Shown: positions 48,507 to 59,951 of the stretch, in pieces
Layout: each line of letters opens with the position of its first letter
How positions within the stretch are numbered: position 1 is the stretch's first letter
Assembly: GCF_037975245.1 (NCBI RefSeq)
Contig: NC_092570.1
Coordinates: forward strand, 2,559,501 to 2,623,500
DNA length: 64,000 nucleotides
Reading direction: 5' to 3'
Source of the DNA: Apostichopus japonicus
Lineage: Eukaryota; Echinodermata; Holothuroidea; Aspidochirotida; Stichopodidae
Translations under genes and position numbers: made by a program
The notes under the pieces: model-generated
Database searches by the model: none
What the model was told of the DNA's origin: nothing
Seen by the model: the letters and a program-made list of their open reading frames with translations, nothing else

Positions 48507-50932
48507 GTAAGTATAGGGCCTATACATACCGGCCTTTGTTATCTTTTGTCACAGTATGCCTAAACCGTGAAATTGATTGGTCCTGCAGGTTTTATTATCT
48601 ACCCGTTCATTATAGTGAAGTTTGTGGTGGGGGCATGGTGGGTGACCGGGCTTTTTCATATCTTTTCTGTTTTGTTACTAGTTCTTGTTCCTTGAAAGCA
48701 AAACCGATTTTAATGTATTTGCAATGTATTTTCATTTTATAATAATTTCTTCTTGATCGATTCGACAGTGAACTTGCACCCGGAAGTACTTAATCCGGGT
48801 GATATTCTTGAACTATGGGAGATTCTCTGGTACTGTGAAAAGAAAATTCTTCCTCACACGTATAGCGAACCGCAAATCAACATTATAATTCCTTTATTTC
48901 TAGTTTATTGCTGAACGTATGATAATTTCTTTTCTTCCATATATAATAAACACTTTCCTCTATAATTTATTTAAATATATTATGAAATACAAAGAGAAAG
49001 TATAAGGAGTTTCTTAACGCCCTGTTGGAGCTATGACATCACAACTTACAAGGTGCCAGCCCTGTGACACAAGGTTTAAACCGCGATATCTCCAAAATGG
49101 AGCAAGGTATTCAACGGGCTTGCCCCTCAATATATCACTGACCTTCTTACTCCTTTGCGTCGGTCAACTATAGTTACGCTTTGCTTTTCCAATCATGTGC
49201 ATTTGCAATTAACTCCTGGTCCACGTACCTGCACTTGTTATGGTGATCGTGCCTTTTCTGTCGCTGCGCCTTCTCTTTTGAACAAACTCCTATTTCACGT
49301 TCGTGACTCTCCCTCCCTTTGTATTTTCAAGAGACAACTTAAAACATTTCTGTTTGATTCCTAGTTTCTTTATTCCCCCTTGGTTTCCTTAGTCTCTTTC
49401 CTACTTTGTAAAGCGCTTTGAAACGCTGTATTAAGCGCTATATAAGTGTAATTTATTTATTTATGTTATTATTATTAGATATGCGGGTGAGTTGAACATA
49501 ACAAATATCTCTACCATACAAGTTATAGAGATGATGGTTAGGTTTCTTTCTTCTTTACACTCTTCAGGTATCACGTGGCTTCGTATTGTCGCCCTCATCG
49601 TCATAACGAAATCTCTCTTTCTCGAGTGTGCAATCGAAGGAAACGATCAGCACTCTTTTAATTTAGTGGAAGCATTTCAAAGAGTTGTGAGGCGGCGTCT
49701 CTCTGATTGGATTATTAACCACGGAGGATGGGTACGTTATTATTGCGCTCAATAGGTATATATTGTGGTTGGGGAGAGGGGAATAAATAAGTGAGAGGGT
49801 CTCCGGGGAGGTGTCAGGATGTGAAAGGAGTTAGGGTGACGAGGTAGGTGAGGCCTTAGGTAAGGGAGGTGGGAGAGGAACGGATGAGGAGGTACAGGAG
49901 TTATTGAGATCAACTATCTGAATGGAAACTTAGCGGACAAACTTCGAGGGATGTTTTATAAGTAATCAAATAGAATAGCATAGTATCGCAGTCTGTGCAC
50001 AGTTACTTGGAGATTCTTGTATTAAGATTATTCTTGTAACCAATGAAAAGAAACATAGTTTCCAAAGGGGGAGGGTGAGGAGGGAAAATATGGAAAAAGG
50101 GTAGTGTGTTCCCATTTTCCTAGTAAAACGATACTAACGGAGAAATGAAGGGTACAGAAAGAGGGGCCTTGTGCCTTTATTGTCCCCGGAATCCGACCTT
50201 ACTATCAGCGTATATGACTATAGAAAATTATATTCCCACTTGAAACGGTCTAGTAACTAGTGAAATGTATTGGTATGACGTATGTATCACCCTTAGAAGT
50301 ACACTTACAGATTCCACACTGGATTCTTACACTGGAAAGGATAGGTCAGTTGGTGTGCCTTTGTTTTTATGAAAGTGCTCCAGGAAGAGTGATCTTTGTT
50401 GTCAGGTCTGACGAGAAAATGGTGGGGCGGGGGAGGGGCTATGCATCGCAGGGCCTGGGGTCAAGTATAGGTGGCCTGGGGAAATTAATTATGCAATAAA
50501 GAATAATACACCTAATGAATTATGAAGTGTGCAAGAAAGGGACCTAGTGAATTATGTCACATTATGGTCCCCTCGGCCCCGACCTGCCTCTCGTCGCCCC
50601 TGTATGTTGTGATAAGTATAGGTTACCTTCTTGTATAGCTTCCACATAGTAGGATAGTCACTCATTCGACATAATCTAACGATATTTTATTTTGTATTCA
50701 TGTACTTGAAAACACCACCTACTCTCAAATCCAGCTTAACTCGACTTATATTTATGTAATGACATATCTCTTATTTTTCTTGCAGATTGGTTTAGCCTTT
50801 TATGTTGAGAAGCATCGCGAGTCTAGACTGAAGGTCTGGTTTTATAGCCTCTTGGGTGTGTTTGTTGGAGTTACTTGCTCTTGGATAATACCATGGACAT
50901 GGAGGACATATGCGCATGCGCATGCGCAATGA
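47912..50932 (+). CDS. BOK: BOK-like Bcl-2 family apoptosis regulator (3 coding exons, 301 aa)
   Basis: Joined exons 47912-48506, 49568-49731 and 50786-50932 give 301 residues. In this family BAX, BAK and BOK permeabilise the outer mitochondrial membrane, or act at the ER membrane; that role is inferred here. Visible parts: a basic N-terminal extension (1-60); a helix near 62-85 resembling BOK alpha-1 (STEQQVVLQSKLILRDYL); a low-complexity T/S/P linker (about 98-125); BH3 at 147-162 (VSQQVIAMGRELELR); BH1 at 194-208 (ELFRFGITWLRIVAL); BH2 at 246-253 (WIINHGGW); a hydrophobic tail anchor at about 270-291. GITW in BH1 and the helix-1 resemblance favour BOK over BAK or BAX. Introns fall inside the BH1 glycine codon and right after the BH2 tryptophan; the latter is a classic Bcl-2 family intron position. 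Oddities: BH3 has Arg157 where Asp is usual, and BH1 has Leu203 where Gly of the NWGR motif is usual. At 301 residues it is longer than vertebrate BOK (about 212). Confidence 0.85.
49110..49478 (+). mobile_element. 5'-truncated CR1/L2-type LINE in BOK-like intron 1
   Basis: An open 84-codon frame (49110-49364) reads FNGLAPQYITDLLTPLRRST, later CYGDRAFSVAAPSLLNKL and FKRQLKTFLFDS, then stop. This is the standard C-terminus of reverse transcriptases of CR1/L2-like non-LTR elements. The 3' UTR ends with GCGCTATATAAGTG and a TTA-rich tail (to about 49478). Only the last part of the element remains; inserted in sense orientation in the intron. Confidence 0.8.
49568..49731 (+). CDS. BOK: BOK-like gene, coding exon 2 (BH1-BH2)
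   Basis: The acceptor CACTCTTCAG precedes GTATCACGTGG. The first two bases complete Gly199 of BH1 (phase 1). The exon encodes ITWLRIVAL, a region rich in helix formers with FQRVVRRRLSDW, then NHGGW of BH2. It ends at TGG|GTACGT, phase 0. Length 164 bases. Confidence 0.85.
50786..50932 (+). CDS. BOK: BOK-like gene, coding exon 3 (tail anchor)
   Basis: Acceptor TTTTTCTTGCAG. The exon continues BH2 with IGLAFYVEKHRES and then has a hydrophobic stretch (VWFYSLLGVFVGVTCSWIIP) typical of a C-terminal tail anchor, flanked by basic residues. It ends RTYAHAHAQ and TGA at 50930-50932. The AHAHA tail is encoded by a short GCGCAT repeat. I see no AATAAA close downstream; the nearest I noticed is at 52111-52116. 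Confidence 0.8.
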   Translation: MGLAFYVEKHRESRLKVWFYSLLGVFVGVTCSWIIPWTWRTYAHAHAQ

Positions 50933-53900
50933 ATTTCTAATATATAAACTCATTTATTGTTAAACAAATATGACGCTTTCCACCTGTTGTATCTTTCAGT
51001 GTTAACGAGAGCATTATAAGGGTCTTTTTTTCTCTCTTTCTTTCTTTTTTCTCTTATGACATTGCCGATGTCATAAGGAGTAACAGAATGTACGTCGGTA
51101 AACAACATTGTTCGGTATAAAACCAGTTCGAAGTTAGCAAACACAGACGTTGTAGCAATTTTCGGACAGTATGCCCATAGTAATATACACTGTTCCTAGT
51201 GTAGCGGGTCTGTCGATATACGTGACCCGCGGGTAAAATCGGGCTGTAAATGATATCAAACCGACACGAATCTGGTATGCAGGCACTTCATGCCTTCCCT
51301 AGCGGCCTATACCCGGCACATTGCTCAATCAAGTCACCCGAGTAAGACTTTTGGTTCTATCTGGCAAGTTGCTCGAACCAAGGTTGTTCTCTGTCCGTCC
51401 TAGAAAATAACTTGAGAACCCCTTTTGTTGATTTGGAATAGCCGTCGATCGAGCAGGGCGGAGTATCCGGATTTCATTGCCTATGGAAAAGCCGGTAGGG
51501 GTTGTGTGCCTTACTTCGACGAATTTTAGTGTTGTACATTCCTTCACATTTCCAAAATTAAGAACAATTTTTGTTTTTAACTTTTGCTGGAAAATTTGAC
51601 TAAATATCGACTTCGACTTTTTACCATAAAATTTCGAATATTTTTTTCTGTTCTGAGTTTTTCATTTTTACCGAAGTTTCGACAATTTCGTCACAACATC
51701 TTGACTTTTTTGTAACCCACTTTTCTTTCGATGTTAAAAAGTCGAAATTTTTAAGGGACAATTTGAAATTTCGACCTTTCGTATCGAAAAGTTGATCTAA
51801 AAATTTTCGACACATTGTCGTAATTGCTACTTTATATTTAAAAGTTTCGACTTTATATCAAATTTTCGACTTTTTATGCCCACAATATCCCCAAGGTTTC
51901 GTTATTTTATCTAATAATGTTAACTTTTTCTGAAATTTACACTTCCAATAATAAATTTCAATTTTTTTCTGCTGTTTTCGATTGTTTATGTCGGAATGTC
52001 GAGGTTTTTTTCCTCGATATTTGGAGAATGTAACATCAAATGTTTATTTCCTATTTGACTTTTAATTTAAATTGTAACGTTCTCATTATGGAACTTCCAT
52101 AAATCCGTACAATAAAAGTTGTTTTTGTCTCAAATTTGAATTTTCACGTCAAGACCATTTGTTGAAATTTCGAGGAATTTTCGACAGATTATATGGTGTA
52201 TCTGAAACTACAAAATGATCATTTTATTGCTTGGCATCGTTGTTTGCTATAATTCAAAGATATAGCTGATTGATTTTCCATACTGTCACGGAGTGTATCA
52301 CTAGTTGAAAAGGTGATGGAGAGTGTATCTGCTTCCTCCCCCCACCCCCACCCCTTCTAGTTTACCCCTATGCTGAAATTTATGTCAATTCCATTTCTGA
52401 TAAAATTGCAAAACTTTTGAAGAACAGTGGACGTTATGACATTACGTACCACCTGCTGTGATCCGTTCCATGAACGGAAATGTAGGATTTGGCCTGTAAA
52501 AGTAAGTTCCATTCAAACCAATCATATCTTGAGATAGGGACAATATATTGAGGTTTTTTCAACTAAAATGTCGTTGTGGAATATTGGTCTCTTTCTTGTA
52601 AGTGTCTTATTATCTGCCACAAGAATAGTCCTTTAATAAAATGGACTCAAACCACGTGACCTTCGAAGCAGAAGTAGATTGTAACTACATGTGTGTTATA
52701 CGTGATCATAAACAAACCATTCCGCTACTTTTACTTTCTTTATTTTTCTTTTATGTATTTTTTATGTTTTATGATTTAATTTTACATCATTTCTCATTTT
52801 TATGTCGTGATATATATATCTCTACCGCTGAGCGGTGTTATAATAAATTAAACTTTGAATATCAAAAAGGAAACATATTTTTTTCTCTTCCGTATTTTAT
52901 AATTTTTCCCCATTTTTAATTAATCTTATTTCAATGAGCAGCAAACAAAGAAGAAGAAGAAGCACACAAACAATAACAGCCCCTGTAAAATGTTTAATCA
53001 GATCTTTTGGACAGACGTTACTGAGAACTAATAATGCCATTGACTGTATCGATGGAAGACTACATGTAAACTTTGCATTATTCATACCTCAGCCTGCCTA
53101 TTTAGACGGAAACGGCTGGAATAGTAGACTATAGCTGAACAAATATATAACCTACGTATTCATTTAGACATCAACAACTGTTTCACTGAGATGTAGGTGT
53201 ACATAACCAAAACAGTATTTTCGCTGGTAAGCCCCTTAATCTCTTTCAGATATCTTATCCAGAATATCCTTAATCCTTATTTAAATAGATTTTGCATACA
53301 ACGGGATAGTCTTCTTAGCAAAACTTGTTACCGGCTTTTAAAGGCATAAGGAGACCCTGTGATCTGTAAATATTTGACGTTATAGCACTAAATTGGAGGT
53401 CGATGAGCTGTATCTAAAGAGTTTGATACATTATTTAATTATTATAACTGAAATTCGCTTTTTGGGTGAAACTTATTAATTGAAAAGCTATATAGCTGAC
53501 CAGATCCGATACCTGCATGCGAGAATGTATGTGGATTGACATAATATGTAGGCGTGTGCTAGTGAGTAGGTTGGTGTATGTAAGGAACGCTGGGATAAGG
53601 AGGGGGGGGGGGGGCGACTAATTTAATGTTATACTGATTTGCGGAATATCAATAAATAGCAATTTCTGAAGAATTTGTTTTTGTACAAATTATTTATCGA
53701 TTTAAGGGAAACTAACATTCTTACAAAGAAGTTGCATTTTGATGAAATTTAGAAAGGAAGAGAATATATCATTGCTAACTAGCCGCCTACACGCAAACAT
53801 TTCAAGGACAAATCAGCAAAACAACATTGTAAAATAGGACTTAAAGTAAAGCTTTTGAAGAACATATACCAAGACGACATCGCAAACTAGCTTCAATATG

Positions 53901-53980
53901 ATTCAATCCCTGAGTAGAGGTAAGGAATGAATTGATGTGTTAACAACAATAGGGCTATGTCTATACATATTCAACCATAA
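50933..53980. other. Downstream of BOK-like gene; no further gene supported
   Basis: After the TTTCGAC array (51600-52195), 52196-53980 is AT-rich with a poly-G run at 53601-53613. AATAAA at 52111-52116 is the only candidate polyadenylation signal I noticed for the BOK-like gene, and it is far. A basic 66-codon frame at 52934-53134 is unrecognised. Confidence 0.35.
51600..52195. repeat. Degenerate TTTCGAC-rich dispersed array
   Basis: TTTCGAC or its reverse GTCGAAA recurs more than ten times at irregular spacing among T-rich sequence (for example near 51608, 51684, 51738, 51767, 51806, 51845, 51866 and 52181). No fixed period. No gene seen. Confidence 0.5.
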
Positions 53981-53988
53981 ATCTAGAG

Positions 53989-54510
53989 CAGGGTTTCCCT
54001 TACTTTACCCCCCCCCCCCACGAACCTCCTGTGGATGTCAGAGTTGTCCACGAACCCCCAACCAAATCAAATCCCTGAATTCCAAACATGTGACGCTTTT
54101 TCAAACTGAATCATTTTTCCTAGTTTTGACCCCAGATTATGAACGCCAATCCTTCATTTTCATAGGAACTTGGTCCCTAACCCACTTTCTAAACCCTAAC
54201 TCTGATTTCAAACGAATTTGTAAATTCCTGATAAACCTGAAACCCTTATCCGTCCTGGGAATAAAAATTAGGCGTACGGTACTACTATGGCAACATATGC
54301 GTATGGAACGCGAAAAGAGTCTGACGATAGGTACGACTTTTGTTCATTACTAAATTATATGATATATCAGATTTCAGTTTACGATATATCAGATTTTAGT
54401 TCAACGAAAAGTACGGTAGTTGTGACTTTCAGAAACGTCTCACGAACCTACTGGGATGGATTCACGCACCTCCAGGGGGTTCATGATGCACCCCAGTTAG
54501 GGGGCCCCTG
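53989..54510. mobile_element. 522-bp hAT-like miniature element
   Basis: Starts CAGGGTTTCCC and ends GGGGGCCCCTG, flanked by a perfect 8-bp direct repeat ATCTAGAG (53981-53988 and 54511-54518). The CAGGG termini with an 8-bp duplication are typical of hAT elements. Open frames inside show no transposase similarity. Confidence 0.85.
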
Positions 54511-54518
54511 ATCTAGAG

Positions 54519-57378
54519 TTGCAATTCAGTTTTCAGCCAACAGTCCGTGTAGTCGATGTCTACAACTGACGTATCCTATTCAAACGTTATGGAAACGATC
54601 CAACTCTTGATCTATTTATCACAAGTTGATTTGCTAAGCAATCTACGAGATGATTCAAAGACACCATAAAAATGCTAAAATAGTTACTAGTTATAACCTT
54701 ATCACTGACCGTAAACAAAATCACCATATCAACGGTTGACCACAAACAGTTTACTGTTAGTATAAGCGCAAGATATCAACATACGCCCACTAAATACTAA
54801 ACCAAAATACAGGTCAGCCATCTTTGACCCTCCCTGGACAACCCCAGTACAGGAACAAAGTGACATATACATATCGTAATTGTATGTAAATGAACGAATG
54901 TATATCTCTAATTTACTGGGTAGCCTGTTTTCGAAAGCTTTGTATGAACATGGGAGAGAGGCTGAGAGAAACAGAAACAAATAACGAGGCGATTTCGATA
55001 ATGCGACGGGGTGTGCAGGGCTGACGATAGAGGGGGTGGTGTCAGAAAGGGATACAGCCCCTGGGCCCTGGGGATAGGGTATAACGAATTGCGTATTATC
55101 AGTTTTCATACTGCACTGAAGGCAAATTGAAGGCTTGAAGTATAAGGGGCCAGGTAACACAGTTGTGCTAAGAGACCCGATCCTGCGTTCGACGTGAACT
55201 TGGGGAGGGGGAGGGGAGGGAAGGGGGAGGGAGAAGAATGTACTGTAGGGGCGAAGTTCCATATTATATTGAAATCTCGTAAAGGTTTATAACACATCGA
55301 GCAACTATCAGATAAAAAAGCTCTACCGGCCTTGGAACCAAATAAACTAATAAAGGATATAGTGTATAATTTTCCAAAAAGACAAAAATCCATCACAAAA
55401 ATGTTTTCGACAAAGAACAGCTATACACAGAGTTAGCTCGAAGCGTTTATTTGTGGTTGCTTAAAATTATAATTTTTAATACTCATGCATATTGCGATAA
55501 ACCTAATCACGACCTTGTCGGCTTTAGTGATATCACATTTTTGATCAACCTTCAAGATACTGGTGATATTTGAGTGCTATTAATATAGAAATTATTTGGA
55601 CACCACAATAGGGTCATAGTACACTCTATGCAAACTGTTTTATACTTGGAAAATCTAATAATAATGTTGAAACGAACTTGAACATATTAAAGGAGATTTC
55701 TGAAAGAAGAAAATAAAGGGAAAAAAAAGGTTTTTATTTATGCATTTGATTTTGCTTTGTTTCTTGTGTCTTATTATTGTATCTTGTTCACGGTGTCTTC
55801 TTTCTATTGTGTTTTTATTCCATTGTGTTATTGGTATATTGCTCATTGTTGCCTGACTCCATTGGAGACTCCATTGTTATTTTCCATTGTTCAAATCTAC
55901 ATACTCCAACAATACCCCCCTTAACAATAGCAATCTTTCTGAGGACGTGTTGATTCTTTTCAAATGACGTCTGAGGACGTGGATTTCCTTTATTCATCGA
56001 AAATGAAACTATCTAGAAATATTAATTTCTCTGTGAATGAATGTGCTAAATATTTAAAAGAAAATACAAGTTTTTGGTGAATTGCCGTGACGACACTCTG
56101 ATATCACCAGATACATCCACAAAATACCACCAAAATTGAAAAAAAAAACATAACTTTGTTATACAAAATGCTATGAGAATGCGGTTTTGAACTACAGAAA
56201 AAAAAGACTCCCACCAAGTTGATTAACCAATCAACAGTGCAGCAATCGAGATATCCCTTCAATTCCTTTAAGAAAAGCAAAGGCACGTAAATGTAGATCA
56301 TATGTAAATATTTCATTCATATAACTATTCAACAACCATTTTGCTAATGATCTCGCTCTCATGGTCCTGTGTTTGATTTTACTCTCACATCATCTGAACG
56401 TTTCTTTAAACTAAAACGTTTGTCATCGTCCTTCACGATCAACTGAAGTTTGACTATTTTTGTCGTTTTATCAGACCTAAAATAGCTTTTGAATTTACAT
56501 AACGGTATAGTTGAGCCTGATAACAAGTGAACAAATTGAAGATAAGATTAACTCTGGACTAACGAACAGAAATAATCATGTTAATGAGTAACCAAAACAA
56601 ATCTAAAGTCATTTAAATAGAACAGTTAATCCGTCCAAAATATCAGTCGTTAGTGCGAGTCTGATTTAACTGGAAATTTGACAATTTAAAATCTTTTTCT
56701 CGAGTTTGATTCACAAAATAACTAATGAAATAAACAAATCGTGTTTGATCTAATTCTATTTATAATATTTTTTCGGTTTGGTTGCTGACGCGCAATGGTT
56801 ACTCATTAAATTTACCTTCAAGTTTCTGACATATACTCCGTAAATATATACAGAAGAACAACATCATCAGAGAAGACAGAAAACGATAGAACTTTAGTCA
56901 CTTCAGTTATCAATTTTTCATCGGATGTTCCAGTAATACCAGAAAGTTTAGACCTTTTTCTGTTGTTTCAAATCCTCTTGGTACGGTCTGCAGGAAGGAA
57001 GGAAGACAAAACACTGCGAAAATAATTTGTTTTCCAGCTGTAATCACAAGTTTCTATCAAGTTAATTTTCTCATTTTCACTGACGACATGCAAGGACTGA
57101 ATGCCAAACTAAAGAAGAAAAGAAAAAGCTGTCTAATATTTAACTTTTGACAGTTTTAAACATTTGTGTTTTTGTTTTTACGGAACATATAGTCTTCTTT
57201 GCAAAAGCGGATTTTTGAAAGGAATATTATTCGAACCAAACTGAAGTTTTTACTGGAAACCAGTTTGTGAAAATTCATATTCAAATTATAGTCAACTTGT
57301 CTGTAAAGAAGAAAAGTGGATACATATCTATAAATTAATTACAAACCTATCCTCGTGTTAGCACAATTTGAACTCATT
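54519..57378. other. Intergenic upstream of the AADAC-like gene
   Basis: G-rich sequence 55198-55235 on the + strand. Frames such as 54729-55262 (minus) are low-complexity and unrecognised. The promoter and any 5' non-coding exon of the AADAC-like gene should lie in the right part; no clear TATA element assigned. Confidence 0.35.
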
Positions 57379-57528
57379 ATGAAGTGGGGTATTTTTTCCG
57401 CGAGTATAATTTTTGCTATCACCATATGTGCAATATTAGTCCATATTAAACATCCTATTCCAAATGGAATTACAGAACCTGAGAAATTTCGGATGCTGAC
57501 CATATCGACCAAATTTTTAGATTACTTG
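57379..57528 (+). CDS. AADAC: AADAC-like gene, coding exon 1 (signal anchor)
   Basis: The ATG at 57379 begins MKWGIFSASIIF and gives a short N-terminus followed by one hydrophobic segment, as in AADAC. An upstream in-frame GTG is not needed. The exon encodes 50 residues and ends TAC TTG|GTGAGT, phase 0. The 5' UTR boundary is not determined. Confidence 0.8.
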
Positions 57529-58200
57529 GTGAGTTTTATGCATTTGTTTTTCTTCTTCTATTTCCTTCACGATACTGTGGGTGGGTGGGGTGGGTGGGTG
57601 GGTGGGTGGGAGAAGGGAGGATGGGGGAGGGGGGAGGGTTGTCTTCATCCATCTGAATTGCTGAATAGGTTGTATTATTACTATACCTTGTTCAGGAGGT
57701 ACTTACATATTTTCAAATGTATAGAAGCAGATATCGCTCAGATGAAATATTTTTCTCATAATATAATTTATTATTTTTGTTTATAGATTCACTTTCGTTC
57801 CTTAATCCAACCAATTGAGTTCGTGGACATCATAACAATGCGTCAGATAACGGCTCTGATCACGTGGTTTGGAAAAGCACAAAGGGAGGTAACAGACGAC
57901 AATATTGCCGTCACCGTGACAACGTTTGATGGTGTATTAGTTAGAATATTTGAACCAGCCGTTCGTAGTAATGAAACACTTCCAGGTTTCATCTATCTCC
58001 ACGGAGGAGGCGCCTGTCTTGGTGATACAGGTAAGAGAGACAATTGAAGAAAAACCAATTCGGTTCAGTTTTAAAAAAAAAACAGGATACAAAAATTGAG
58101 AAAATTAACATAAGTCAAACTACAGAGACATATATGACTACAGTGTACACATGAATGCCACGCAGATGGGATTTTAATGTTTATTATTTCGTATTGTTTC

Positions 58201-58256
<56 letters not shown>

Positions 58257-59905
58257 TAGTATATTGTACATTGATGTTAACCTATTTTTATATTTTCCTT
58301 GTAGAATTTTATGCCTGGCTAACTGGACGTTTTGCCAAAGAAATAAACGCTATCGTAGTGTCTGTTGAGTAAGTATATTGCTAAACATTTTCAAGGAGTA
58401 TAAACTGAATAAAACGTTTCATGAGTCTTGAGTTTCATTTTATCATGTCATCTTGCATCTGCAGGTTTCATTGAGAAAATGTGTCCTTGCCAATTTCTAA
58501 TTTCTTTGTTGGTCGATGAAATGGTAGTGGGGATGGTAACCGGGTGGAGTTGACGATGGTAGTATCATGAAATGTATCGAAGTGGTTAAGTGTTGAGATT
58601 CAGTTTGAAAAAAAAAACTGCATTTCTTATTTCGATCAAAAGGTTTTAATAAGAATGTATTAGTGGTGAAAGAGGCGTGGGAGAGGGGTGGGGGTGGGTG
58701 GGGAGTGAGGGTAGGTATAATGATATGTTTCGTACTGTTCGGGTGTTAAGACTCAGTTCACCTGCATCAGGGTTGGAGGTCTGGACGGGCTGGTGGGGGA
58801 ACCAATGACCGTGAGTAAAACAGGTACAACCATTCACTAATTAAAGCAATGCCTCATAACTCGTATGATGTTTCTTATACCTGTTCATGTCACGTACGGT
58901 CATAAGGGCACGCCCCACGACGTTATTCGATCATATCTTTCACCTTAAATCTTTAAGTTACGCTCCTCCTCATTATCACTAGCAGACGTCACTCTGTCCC
59001 TTTAGCTGCCTCTGTCTACCCCCCTCTATTCTCTCCCTGATTTATTTCATTGTTATTGTCAACCATTGTACCTACAATCGACTGAATATTTGACTTACCT
59101 CTATAGATACCCACTGGCCCCAGAGAATCCCTTTCCGATCCCCTTCGAGACCAGTCTGGCCGCCTCTAAATACTTCCTTGCCAACGCCGAAGCTTATGGC
59201 GCTGATCCGAACCGTGTTGCTATTGGCGGTGACAGCGCTGGCGGTTATCTTGCCGCTCTGGTGACCCAGTTCGTGACGGATGACCCAACCATCCCGGATT
59301 TCCAACTCCAAGTCCTCGTGTATCCAATAATACAATATTTTCACACAAACTCTCCCGCTTACCAGAAGTACGCATGGGACTTTGGGGACGGTGGCCCGTT
59401 ACCAAGGAAACAGATCGCCACCTATTTGTCGTACCACATGTTTGGAAAGTATGATGGTCACTTCATCGACTCCGTGACCGCTGACAGTCACATGCCACCT
59501 GGGTGGTCATTAAGTGACGAATTCAATGACAGATACCACCATTCCCTCATTCCAACTGAATTGAAACACCCTCAATATTATGACGATGCTTCTGTGTTTG
59601 TTCAAGGAGACGAGAATGCTTGGAACAAGCATAAAAAATGGGCGATCGATCCGAGGTCCAATCCTCTAAATCGACAAAACTTCACCGGGCTGGCCCCGGC
59701 ACTCATCATTACATGTGGCTTTGATAGTTTGAGAGACGAAGGTATATTTTATGGACAGGCATTGTCAAAAGCTGACGTGGACGTGGAGTGGAAACATTAC
59801 GAGGGTGCGTTTCATGGGATCATGTATCTTGGACCAACAATGGAATTTAAACTTGGTAGACAAATGCAGACAGATGTTATCGAATTCCTTAGCGACCGAC
59901 TATGA
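57379..59905 (+). CDS. AADAC: AADAC/NCEH1-like membrane-anchored serine esterase (4 coding exons, 418 aa)
   Basis: Joined exons 57379-57528, 57787-58030, 58305-58368 and 59107-59905 give 418 residues, close to vertebrate arylacetamide deacetylase (about 400). Members of this hormone-sensitive-lipase family hydrolyse acyl esters and amides at the ER membrane with the catalytic domain in the lumen. An N-terminal signal anchor is visible (WGIFSASIIFAITICAILV, about 3-21). The oxyanion-hole motif HGGG is at 122-125, YPLAPENPFP follows at 154-163, the nucleophile motif GDSAGG has Ser196, and Asp359 lies in GFDSLRDEG and His389 in GAFHG, so the catalytic triad is complete. All splice sites are GT/AG. 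The small change from the usual YRLAPE to YPLAPE is the only motif oddity. Neutral cholesterol ester hydrolase 1 is the alternative name; substrate cannot be decided from sequence. Confidence 0.9.
57577..57639 (+). repeat. G-rich GGGT/GGGA tract in intron 1 of the AADAC-like gene
   Basis: Tandem GGGT units followed by GGGA runs, G-quadruplex-prone on the sense strand, 49 bases inside the intron. Confidence 0.6.
57787..58030 (+). CDS. AADAC: AADAC-like gene, coding exon 2 (HGGG oxyanion hole)
   Basis: The acceptor TTTTTGTTTATAG precedes ATTCACTTTCG. Encodes residues 51-131, with VTVTTFDGVLVRIFEPA before the core beta strand and FIYLHGGGACLGDT. Donor GATACAG|GTAAGA, phase 1. Confidence 0.88.
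58202..58254. repeat. (TA)n microsatellite in intron 2 of the AADAC-like gene
   Basis: Uninterrupted TA dinucleotides, about 50 bases before the acceptor of exon 3. Long poly-Tyr-Ile reading frames across it are artefacts. Confidence 0.95.
58305..58368 (+). CDS. AADAC: AADAC-like gene, coding exon 3
   Basis: Acceptor TATTTTCCTTGTAG. A short 64-base exon encoding EFYAWLTGRFAKEINAIVVS and the next strand, matching the AADAC segment between HGGG and YRLAP. Donor GTTGA|GTAAGT, phase 2. The intron before it carries a TA microsatellite. Confidence 0.85.
59107..59905 (+). CDS. AADAC: AADAC-like gene, coding exon 4 (catalytic domain)
   Basis: Acceptor TTACCTCTATAG. One long terminal exon encodes residues from the split Glu153 codon to the stop, with YPLAPENP, GDSAGGYLAALV, GFDSLRDEG and GAFHGIMYLG. 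It ends FLSDRL and TGA at 59903-59905. The reading frame is open and undisturbed for 266 codons. Confidence 0.92.
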
Positions 59906-59951
59906 CGCGTTATCTAGCCATGTTAAAGTTAGCGAGCAGGTTTGCATATAG

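Noticed and set aside
54729-55262. 177-codon minus-strand frame
   Set aside because: Starts in a purine-rich low-complexity tract, mixed composition, and no conserved domain recognised.
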